A stretch of 8,865 bases of DNA, from NCBI GenBank assembly GCA_003526435.1, contig DPWF01000119.1, positions 6,107 through 14,971 on the forward strand, written 5' to 3'. The position numbers and the translations under genes were made by a program. Shown here piece after piece: positions 1 through 4,897 of this stretch. Each line of letters begins with the position of its first letter. Position 1 is the stretch's first letter. The notes beneath the pieces were generated by a model, which saw only the letters and a list, made by a program, of their open reading frames with translations, had not been told where the DNA came from and did no database searches. Origin of the DNA: Chitinophagaceae bacterium (GTDB lineage: Bacteria > Bacteroidota > Bacteroidia > Chitinophagales > Chitinophagaceae).

Positions 1-201
1 ATGAAAAAGGCGGTTAGAAAATTAACGATATCATATACACATCAGGAAACACTATACAAGACTGAAACCATACCCTATATTAGAATAAAAGGCAAATGGT
101 TAGAAAAACTGGGTTTTAAGCAAGGCCAGAAAATCAGCATACAGGCATCAGACAAGAAACTAACGATTACCACTGATGAAGCCTTGCTTCCTGCAAACTA
201 A
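1..201 (+). CDS. SymE-like small toxin-family protein
   Basis: This is a 66-residue protein. Residues 25-47 hold the SymE-family core, with the pattern (I/V)PYIRIKGKWLEKLGF followed by GQKISI and a short beta strand (KLTIT). SymE of E. coli is the SOS-induced toxin of a type I toxin-antitoxin system, and its fold is related to AbrB-like DNA/RNA-binding proteins; its translation is blocked by the antisense RNA SymR. Here the 5' flank lies outside the window, so neither the promoter, any LexA-type operator nor a SymR-like antisense RNA can be seen. The ATG is the first base of the window, so a slightly earlier start cannot be excluded. Bacteroidota genomes carry many such short SymE-like genes, and toxicity is unproven for most. 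The family call is fairly safe; activity is inference. Confidence 0.72.
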   Translation: MKKAVRKLTISYTHQETLYKTETIPYIRIKGKWLEKLGFKQGQKISIQASDKKLTITTDEALLPAN

Positions 202-386
202 ACCATTGCTCAGAACCCTACTACGCTCATTCAACCTGACAGCCTTTTTCTACACCCGCCAACAGCCCATGCCTTGTACCCACCCAAAAAAGGCTTCCAG
301 GGAGCCCAAAACTCCATAGTAGAGTTTCATTCAGTATAGATTCCTATCTACTTCCTGTTATATCAAGTTGAAAAACAAATCATTAG

Positions 387-482
387 CCTATTAAAAGCCT
401 GCTAAATACCTATTATATACCATCCTTAAAAGGGTGGGGCTCAATAGGGCTTTGATAGGGATATGATAGGGGTTTAATAGGG
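387..482. repeat. Inverted arrays of an 11-bp repeat about a central dyad
   Basis: On the plus strand RATAGGG occurs at 443, 454, 465 and 476, exactly 11 bp apart, in units resembling TTRATAGGGNT. The opposite arm has CCTATT at 387 and 409 and the variant CCTGCT at 398, also exactly 11 bp apart. The two innermost units are CCATCC (420-425) and GGGTGG (432-437). All these pairs are symmetric about the same point (428.5): 420/437, 409/448, 398/459 and 387/470. The whole is therefore an imperfect palindrome of about 84 bp (387-470) whose conserved blocks pair once per 11 bp, plus one unmatched outer unit on the right. It could be a protein-binding array, a recombination or replication site, or a structured RNA. 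The repeat is seen directly; function is unknown. Confidence 0.85.
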
Positions 483-533
483 CTTTAAATAATGACAATA
501 CCTGACATAACACGAATAAGGAGTGGATGTCTT

Positions 534-647
534 GTACTGAAAAACTTTACAGTTGCGGGAGATGTTACGGATATAGCTTTACAGTATGCATAGATGATAC
601 TGAACAGGCTTTACAATTTTCATAATAGTACTGATATAGCTTTACGG
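534..647 (+). repeat. Four phased copies of a GTACTG-N5/6-CTTTACRG motif
   Basis: CTTTAC begins at 545, 577, 609 and 640, giving spacings of 32, 32 and 31 bp, close to three helical turns. Each is preceded by a GTACTG-like block (GTACTG 534-539, TTACGG 565-570, ATACTG 597-602, GTACTG 628-633) and a 5-6 bp spacer (AAAAA, ATATAG, AACAGG, ATATAG). The remaining bases between units are not conserved. The phasing puts all sites on one face of the helix, as in an array bound by a cooperative regulator or a recombinase. A fifth, related copy lies at 1959-1980 beyond the effector gene. Confidence 0.75.
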
Positions 648-674
648 TAAGGTTTGTTTTCCATGTTTTTTGGA

Positions 675-722
675 GATTACTCATACATTAATGAGCAATC
701 GACTGCAATAATCTACTGAGTA
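675..722. promoter_or_regulatory. Inverted repeat and palindrome upstream of the effector gene
   Basis: GATTACTCAT (675-684) pairs with ATGAGCAATC (691-700) at 9 of 10 positions across a 6-nt loop. Fourteen bases on is the odd-length palindrome TACTGAGTA (714-722). There is no T-run after the stem, so a terminator is unlikely. Position, 80-130 bp before the effector start, fits an operator. Function is inferred only. Confidence 0.35.
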
Positions 723-758
723 TCAATAAAATATTTTTTACATATATTCTGGATAAGG

Positions 759-771
759 TTATGTATATTTA
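759..771 (+). promoter_or_regulatory. Possible Bacteroidota -7 box before the effector gene
   Basis: TATATTTA (764-771) is close to the Bacteroidota -7 consensus TAnnTTTG and ends about 31 bp before the effector start. The 13-mer TTATGTATATTTA around it recurs exactly at 2584-2596, at a similar distance (26 bp) from another start codon. No clear -33 TTG is visible at the expected distance, so this is tentative. Confidence 0.35.
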
Positions 772-802
772 AGCTACGAGCTTTATACGTAAACCATATC
801 CT

Positions 803-1645
803 TTGAATGCATATCAGCAACATAGCAATAAAAACATGAGTAGATCTGTTGCTGATAGCAGGTCAATAGGTTCTCCACATCGAAATCTACAGGAACTCAT
901 TGAAAACAGTCCCCACGTAAAGCAACTGAATGCGTATCAAAAAATGGCGGATGCCTATTCCACCATACAGCAAAATCCGGTTCAGAAAAAGCAAAACGAT
1001 GATGAAGTAAATGATTGTTTTGCTGAAAGAAAAGAAATGCCGACACAGGCTTTTGCTGCCAATACAAAAACCAATAAAAGCTCTTTTTCTGAAACCATCC
1101 AGCATACTAATGCGGTGGTACAAAAAGCCAAGTTTAAAAAAGCCCCTGCTGTTGTTAAAAAGCATAAACTGAAAGGTAAGAAAATGAAAAAGGTACTGCC
1201 CGCTAAAAAGCAAACCATGACGGTGAGAAATAAAACGAATGTTTATACTTCGGGTATGGTAAACCATGTAACGCTGCCTACAGGGGTAAATGCCGGACCC
1301 AGGAAGGAGGCACAAAAAGTGGCAAATTTTCTTGGAGGAAGCTGGGTTGGGGGACACATGGTGAATGATATAATAGGAGGTACAGGCGATTTCTCAAATA
1401 TTGTTCCGATCACATCTTCTATGAACGGACAACATAAGACCATTGAAAACAGGGCAAATAATGAACTTAGTAATGGTCATGGTAATACAGTAGAATATAA
1501 AATGAATATTAATAGAAGAGAAACCAGGGTACATGGATTAAGTACGGTTAAAAATTTGCCCGTAGAATTTAAACAAACGCTTGATGTTTACCCTCCTAAT
1601 GCTGCTATGTACACGGTTAATGGTGCTGTACTTACGCATCCATAA
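803..1645 (+). CDS. Putative eCIS-type effector with C-terminal GH-N-E nuclease domain
   Basis: This 280-residue protein has three parts. Residues 9-66 resemble the header common at the start of Bacteroidota DUF4157 (eCIS core) proteins: a SRSVADSRS stretch, then LQELIENSPHVKQL.AYQKMAD and PVQKKQND. The DUF4157 metalloprotease-like HExxH core that normally follows is absent. Residues 108-137 are very lysine-rich. Residues about 178-235 look like a non-specific endonuclease toxin domain: GGH (H185), IIGGTGDFSNIVP (N199), N208, K212 and E215, resembling the GH...N...E layout of Endonuclea_NS_2-type enzymes, but without the usual Asp-Arg before GH. The start is uncertain: TTG at 803 keeps the whole header, ATG at 836 (residue 12) also lies in frame, and an in-frame stop is at 770-772. 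No signal peptide is visible. Nuclease activity and delivery by a contractile injection system are inference; no eCIS structural gene is in view. Confidence 0.7.
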   Translation: MNAYQQHSNKNMSRSVADSRSIGSPHRNLQELIENSPHVKQLNAYQKMADAYSTIQQNPVQKKQNDDEVNDCFAERKEMPTQAFAANTKTNKSSFSETIQHTNAVVQKAKFKKAPAVVKKHKLKGKKMKKVLPAKKQTMTVRNKTNVYTSGMVNHVTLPTGVNAGPRKEAQKVANFLGGSWVGGHMVNDIIGGTGDFSNIVPITSSMNGQHKTIENRANNELSNGHGNTVEYKMNINRRETRVHGLSTVKNLPVEFKQTLDVYPPNAAMYTVNGAVLTHP

Positions 1646-1710
1646 ATGAGCAATAACTTTTAGAAAACCCCGAAACTTTCCAAGCGTTACTTATTTCTGA
1701 AGAAGAATAG
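1646..1710 (+). pseudogene. Possible degenerate remnant of a short gene behind the effector
   Basis: An ATG follows the effector stop codon with no gap (1646) and reads MSNNF before a stop at 1661-1663. In another frame, 1657-1710 reads LLENPETFQALLISEEE and then a stop, which has the look of a genuine acidic C-terminus. One reading is a small gene, such as an immunity gene, of which only the first few codons and the last seventeen survive after deletion and frameshift. It may also be chance. The position directly behind a toxin gene is what makes it worth listing. Confidence 0.25.
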
Positions 1711-1737
1711 TAATAAATTTATTTATCAAAAAATACG

Positions 1738-1929
1738 ATGAAAAATAAATTAGGCTTTAACCTGGTATTCGCGCTGATTGCCTTTCCAATAGGAATTGCA
1801 TTGTTTCGGGAATTCGATCTGCAAAGTTTTACATTTAAAAAAACGGCACTAGGTATGCTATACCTTGTTACGTTTATAGTATTGATCTACCTGACCCTGA
1901 AAAAAAGTAAAAGATCATCTGAAAAATAA
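1738..1929 (+). CDS. Small two-helix membrane protein, unknown function
   Basis: This 63-residue protein has two predicted membrane helices, about residues 7-23 and 38-54, joined by a short charged loop (FREFDLQSFTFKK) and ending in a basic, serine-containing tail (KKSKRSSEK). The many positive charges at both ends suggest both termini are cytoplasmic. I do not recognise the family. It lies 92 bp after the putative effector on the same strand and before the outlying GTACTG/CTTTAC copy, so it could belong to the same cassette. A role as an immunity protein is possible but not the obvious one, because a nuclease would usually be neutralised by a soluble binding partner. The ATG at 1738 is the only reasonable start. 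Confidence 0.6.
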   Translation: MKNKLGFNLVFALIAFPIGIALFREFDLQSFTFKKTALGMLYLVTFIVLIYLTLKKSKRSSEK

Positions 1930-1958
1930 CAGCATTTACAGATACATAGTGGCAATAA

Positions 1959-1980
1959 GTACTGTTAGTGTAGCTTTACA
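1959..1980 (+). repeat. Fifth, isolated copy of the GTACTG/CTTTAC motif
   Basis: GTACTG (1959-1964), a 9-bp spacer ending in TAG, and CTTTACA (1974-1980) match the motif arrayed at 534-647. It shares AATA before the first block and TAGCTTTAC in the second with the copy at 625-645, but has a spacer 3 bp longer. It lies between the small membrane protein and the secreted protein that starts at 2020. Confidence 0.55.
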
Positions 1981-2019
1981 AGCCATAACTTTTGAAAAGA
2001 TTCTTATCTCCCATTACAT

Positions 2020-2490
2020 ATGAAACAGCGTATTTTTCTGCTAATCTTTGCTACTGTTATTGTACAGTTGTTGTATGCGCAGGGCTATATTGACCTGACC
2101 AAAGAAAAAGCCAGAAAAAAACTGGAAAACTCAAAAGCACACAATGCAGGAATAAATATTCTTATTGAAGCATCAGATACAACACTCAGTTACCTGGTAC
2201 GTGATAAAGCCGTTCAAAATCTGGATCTTCTACTTTTTTTCGATCAAAAGAACCGATGCTACAAAGAAAAAAAGGTACTTGCCTGCGATAGTTGTTACCA
2301 GCAATTCTTAGACAATATTCTATCAGATAAATATTATCGCTGGACAAAAATCAACGACTCCACTTATTTTTCCCGTTTTCCCTACCGCATCATCCTCGAC
2401 ACCCGTTTGGCTAAAGCATTCACCTTAGAATTAAGACGTAGCGATTTGACAGGCGGTGAGTATCGGAAAACAGTTAGACTGGGACTATAA
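2020..2490 (+). CDS. Small secreted protein, unknown function
   Basis: This 156-residue protein has a clear Sec signal peptide (KQR, then a hydrophobic core at residues 5-18) with probable cleavage after LYA20, before Gln21. The mature protein would be about 136 residues in the periplasm or outside the cell; there is no lipobox cysteine. It opens with YIDLTKEKARKKLE and has three cysteines: C80 and the pair C89-D-S-C92, which could form a disulfide or bind a metal. I recall similar uncharacterised Bacteroidota secreted proteins that share the DLTKEKA start and the CDSC motif, but no function is known to me. It appears to be a single gene, with 529 bp between its start codon and the next same-strand gene's operator-like palindrome. 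Confidence 0.75.
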   Translation: MKQRIFLLIFATVIVQLLYAQGYIDLTKEKARKKLENSKAHNAGINILIEASDTTLSYLVRDKAVQNLDLLLFFDQKNRCYKEKKVLACDSCYQQFLDNILSDKYYRWTKINDSTYFSRFPYRIILDTRLAKAFTLELRRSDLTGGEYRKTVRLGL

Positions 2491-2540
2491 ATGAATTCTT
2501 GTAGCATGGGTTCGAAAAATACCCAACACTCAACTTCGAA

Positions 2541-2554
2541 ATGGAATATTCCAT
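2541..2554. promoter_or_regulatory. Perfect 14-bp palindrome, candidate operator of the XRE gene
   Basis: ATGGAATATTCCAT is self-complementary over all 14 bases. It ends 68 bp before the XRE gene and about 30 bp before the TATATTTA box at 2589-2596. This is a usual place for the site of an autoregulating XRE protein, although here the protein is probably membrane-bound. Two TTCGAA hexamers lie just upstream (2512-2517 and 2535-2540). Confidence 0.45.
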
Positions 2555-2583
2555 ATTTCCGTGTTCATCATTACAATAGAGAC

Positions 2584-2596
2584 TTATGTATATTTA
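2584..2596 (+). promoter_or_regulatory. Possible -7 box of the XRE gene
   Basis: TATATTTA (2589-2596) resembles the Bacteroidota -7 consensus TAnnTTTG and ends 26 bp before the XRE start codon. The surrounding 13-mer TTATGTATATTTA is identical to the one before the effector gene (759-771). No convincing -33 element was seen. Confidence 0.35.
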
Positions 2597-2622
2597 GCGG
2601 GCTGTAAAATGAAGAGATCCTA

Positions 2623-3162
2623 ATGTCAAAATTGAAAACGGTTCGTGAAAAGTTAAACCTCACCCAGGAAGAGCTGGCTGACCGATCAGGTGTATCCGTA
2701 AGAACCATACAACGCATTGAAGCCGGTACCGATCCGAAAGGGTATACCCTCAAAGTACTGGCAAAAACCCTGGGAGTGGAACAGGACGAACTGGTAAAAA
2801 CCAGCGAAAAGCAGGCGCCCATCCCCCTCACATTCCTAAAACTAATTAACCTATCCTCCCTACCTGTGGCTTTTCTGCCACCCCTGAATATTGTTTTACC
2901 CTTGATCATCATGTTCCTGAAAAAGGAATTTGGCACCATGGCCAAACAGTTGATCTCTGTTCAGATTCTATGGACGGTTGGCGCGTTTGTGCTGTTCATG
3001 ATATCCGCTTTTATCAAAAACTGGTTTTTGCTGAGCGGTAAGTTTACGTTGATGGTAATGGTATTGCTGGCCCTCAGTAATATTGCCCTCATACTCTGGA
3101 ATGCCATTTCGCTCGATAAAAACAAAACGCCGGCAATACGGCTCAAATTCAGCTTAATCTAA
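2623..3162 (+). CDS. XRE-family HTH regulator with membrane-spanning C-terminus
   Basis: Residues 3-60 form a Cro/CI-type helix-turn-helix: LNLTQEELADRSGVSVRTIQ, then RIEAG and a GVEQDEL helix. Residues 76-162 form three membrane helices (about 76-99, 110-131 and 139-162), with the first reading SLPVAFLPPLNIVLPLIIM and resembling DUF4870-like tails seen on other Bacteroidota HTH proteins. The total of 179 residues fits such membrane-anchored regulators. They are thought to act at the inner membrane, perhaps sensing an envelope state, but the signal and target are unknown. The ATG at 2623 directly precedes the HTH and is preferred. A perfect palindrome upstream suggests autoregulation. The secreted serine hydrolase gene begins 97 bp downstream, beyond a likely terminator, so a shared transcript is uncertain. 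Confidence 0.85.
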   Translation: MSKLKTVREKLNLTQEELADRSGVSVRTIQRIEAGTDPKGYTLKVLAKTLGVEQDELVKTSEKQAPIPLTFLKLINLSSLPVAFLPPLNIVLPLIIMFLKKEFGTMAKQLISVQILWTVGAFVLFMISAFIKNWFLLSGKFTLMVMVLLALSNIALILWNAISLDKNKTPAIRLKFSLI

Positions 3163-3213
3163 GCCCGTAAAGGATTTGGCGTGAATCTGGCGGCTTATTG
3201 GCGGGCTGTTTTT
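3162..3213 (+). terminator. Likely terminator of the XRE gene
   Basis: AGCCCG (3162-3167) pairs with CGGGCT (3202-3207), followed by GTTTTT (3208-3213). The loop is long (34 nt) but GC-rich. It starts at the stop codon of the XRE gene, as expected of an intrinsic terminator. Confidence 0.5.
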
Positions 3214-3259
3214 CACCCAACAACAGGTTGAACCCCTAATCTTTGCTGCAAAATTATCT

Positions 3260-4732
3260 ATGATGAAAAAACGATTTCCAGCGCTGGTACTGGCCCTGTT
3301 ATCTATCTGCCTCACCCATGCACAGGTAGCCAAAAACTCGGAACTGTTCCTGCAGTTGAAAAAACAGGACAGTATTTTTTTTGAACGAAGCTTCAATCTT
3401 TGCGATCTCGCCTACCTCGGTAAAGCCATTCATAAGGATTTGATTTTCTTTCACGACCAGGGGGGCATACAAAACCGTCAGGATTTTCTGGAAAGCGTGC
3501 AAAAGAATATTTGTGGTAACCCCAACCGGAAACCCATCAGAAAACTCACAGAAAACAGTCTGGAAGTATTTCCGTTGTACAAAGAAGGGAAACTCTATGG
3601 CGCTATTCAAAATGGGGTACATGATTTTTATGTACGGGAGCCGAATAAACCCGAATGGCACAGCAGCAGGGCCAGGTTTACGCATGTATGGTTATGGGAA
3701 AATGAGACATGGTTGCTGAAAGAAGTGTTAAGCTATGACCACCAGGAACCGGAAAAATCAACGATATCAATCAAGATTGAAAAAGAAATTGAACAACTGC
3801 TGGCGGAGGAAAAAGTACCCGCTTTGGGGCTGGGTATTATTGAGAATGGCAAACTGCAAAAAATAAATGTTTTCGGAACGCTCGATAAAGAAAGGCCGGC
3901 ATCTTATAACTCCATTTTTAAAGTAGCATCACTTACCAAACCCGTTACTGCAATCGTTGCGTTGAAATTAATCAGTGAGGGTAAACTGGCACTCGATGAA
4001 CCCTTAGACAAATACTGGAAAGATCCTGATCTGTTACATGATCCACGCATACATCAACTAACACCAAGAATCATTCTCTCACATCAAACCGGCTTTCCCA
4101 ACTGGCGGTACCTGGACCAAACTAAAAAATTGCGTTTTGAATTTGACCCTGGTACCAGGTTCCAATATTCAGGTGAAGGCTTTGAGTACCTGCGCAAAGC
4201 AATGGAAGTAAAATTTGGCAAAAATCTGGAAACATTGGCAGCCGAGCTCGTTTTCCATCCTGCTAAAATGAAAGACACCCGTTTTTGGTGGGATCAATCA
4301 ATGGATGAAAAACGTTATGTCAAAAATCACGACAAGAATGGGAATGCTCATGAAACCGTCAAATATTATAAAGCCAATGCAGCAGCCAATCTCCTGACCA
4401 CAGTAGAAGACTATGGAAACTTTCTTGCCTATGTTTTAAATGGTGCCGGTTTATCGCAGGCAGTACTGGATGAAATGCATAAAAGTCAGGTGAAGCTTAA
4501 AGAGCAGGATTATTTTGGTTTGGGCTGGGAAAAAATAACAGGCTTCAGTAACAATGAATATGCATTGCTTCATTCGGGGAAAGATCCCGGGGTAAGTACA
4601 CTGGCTGTTATATTTCCGAAAAGCAGGAATGGATGGCTCATCTTTCTGAATGGCGATAATGATATGAAGTTGATCGAAAAACTGCTGACAGAAAAACTCT
4701 ATCTCGGAGCTGAACTCTGGAATAAAAAATAA
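3260..4732 (+). CDS. Secreted NTF2-like/beta-lactamase-fold serine hydrolase
   Basis: This 490-residue protein has a signal peptide (MMKKRF then a hydrophobic core, probable cleavage after THA21). Residues about 25-160 form an NTF2-like DUF4440-type domain (FFHDQGGIQNRQDF early, HVWLWENETWLLKEVLSYDHQ at its end). Residues about 175-485 are a class C beta-lactamase/CubicO-type serine hydrolase. The catalytic motifs are SxxK as S224-L-T-K227, the tyrosine motif as Y303-S-G, and HSG at 438-440 in place of KTG. Such proteins are penicillin-binding-like peptidases or esterases of the periplasm; sequence alone does not tell which substrate is used, and resistance to beta-lactams should not be assumed. 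Two adjacent ATGs (3260 and 3263) are equivalent as starts. A TAATCTTTG stretch at 3237-3245 may be part of the promoter. The REP-like hairpin at 4750 follows. Confidence 0.9.
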   Translation: MMKKRFPALVLALLSICLTHAQVAKNSELFLQLKKQDSIFFERSFNLCDLAYLGKAIHKDLIFFHDQGGIQNRQDFLESVQKNICGNPNRKPIRKLTENSLEVFPLYKEGKLYGAIQNGVHDFYVREPNKPEWHSSRARFTHVWLWENETWLLKEVLSYDHQEPEKSTISIKIEKEIEQLLAEEKVPALGLGIIENGKLQKINVFGTLDKERPASYNSIFKVASLTKPVTAIVALKLISEGKLALDEPLDKYWKDPDLLHDPRIHQLTPRIILSHQTGFPNWRYLDQTKKLRFEFDPGTRFQYSGEGFEYLRKAMEVKFGKNLETLAAELVFHPAKMKDTRFWWDQSMDEKRYVKNHDKNGNAHETVKYYKANAAANLLTTVEDYGNFLAYVLNGAGLSQAVLDEMHKSQVKLKEQDYFGLGWEKITGFSNNEYALLHSGKDPGVSTLAVIFPKSRNGWLIFLNGDNDMKLIEKLLTEKLYLGAELWNKK

Positions 4733-4749
4733 GCCCCCATTTCAGTATC

Positions 4750-4797
4750 ACTCTGTGCCTTCAGTGGTATTAATATTTACCAATGAAGGCATAGAGT
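4750..4797. repeat. REP-like imperfect palindrome
   Basis: The arms 4750-4769 and 4778-4797 pair at 18 of 20 positions, with one G-T and one G-A mismatch, around an 8-nt AT-rich loop. The left arm contains CTCTGTGCCTTCAGTGG, which resembles the CTCTGTG...CTCTGTGG interspersed palindromes that I recall from many bacterial genomes, including Bacteroidota. A third related segment, CACTGAGGCAGAG (4800-4812), could pair with the left arm instead of the right arm. It lies just after the serine hydrolase gene. Confidence 0.75.
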
Positions 4798-4820
4798 AAC
4801 ACTGAGGCAGAGATTTTTTT
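4750..4820 (+). terminator. Probable terminator of the serine hydrolase gene
   Basis: The alternative pairing of the left arm (4751-4766) with CACTGAGGCAGAG (4800-4812) places a stem right before a run of seven T (4814-4820). This is a plausible rightward intrinsic terminator. The competing 20-bp hairpin ends 16 nt before the T-run, so which structure forms is not certain. Confidence 0.45.
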
Positions 4821-4897
4821 CAGATCTTCATATTCCGCAATTTCCGGGTTGTATGAGGGCTGATGAATCCTGAAATTAGCGTTCTATAATACGTGGT

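Larger units (their letters stand above)
202..802. other. 601-bp intergenic region with structured repeats
   Basis: I find no convincing gene here on either strand. From left to right it contains: a weak stem (AAACTC 309-314 with GAGTTT 322-327) that could end the SymE-like transcript but has no T-run; a dyad of 11-bp repeats (387-482); four phased GTACTG/CTTTAC motifs (534-647); a 10-bp inverted repeat (675-684 with 691-700); a small palindrome TACTGAGTA (714-722); and a TATATTTA box (764-771) before the effector gene. The region is AT-rich and dense in signals, which is more than a simple promoter region would need. Confidence 0.7.

Noticed and set aside
286..309. A minus-strand terminator (GGCT...AGCC followed by TTTTTT).
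   Set aside because: The stem is only four pairs before a mismatch, and no minus-strand gene lies to its right that would need it.
534..647. A CRISPR array, because of the 31-32 bp period.
   Set aside because: Only two short blocks per unit are conserved, the rest varies between copies, there are only four copies, and no cas gene is in view.
887..1357. A 156-residue minus-strand reading frame (and shorter ones at 982-1218 and 1243-1443) inside the effector gene.
   Set aside because: They are overlapped by the plus-strand effector with recognisable motifs, and their composition (low-complexity hydrophobic and Phe/Ser-rich) is that of an antisense shadow.
1646..1737. A rho-independent terminator after the effector gene.
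   Set aside because: I found no stable stem followed by a T-run; the AT-rich stretch at 1710-1737 does not form a clear hairpin.
1..2490. An integrated phage or insertion sequence covering the accessory part.
   Set aside because: No transposase, integrase, tRNA attachment site or target-site duplication could be identified; only the repeats hint at mobility.
2571..2945. A minus-strand frame across the XRE gene.
   Set aside because: It is the antisense of a clear HTH coding sequence and has no protein-like pattern.
3260..4732. Annotation as a true class C beta-lactamase (antibiotic resistance gene).
   Set aside because: The tyrosine motif is YSG rather than YxN and KTG is replaced by HSG; with an NTF2-like domain in front, a general serine hydrolase or peptidase is more likely.
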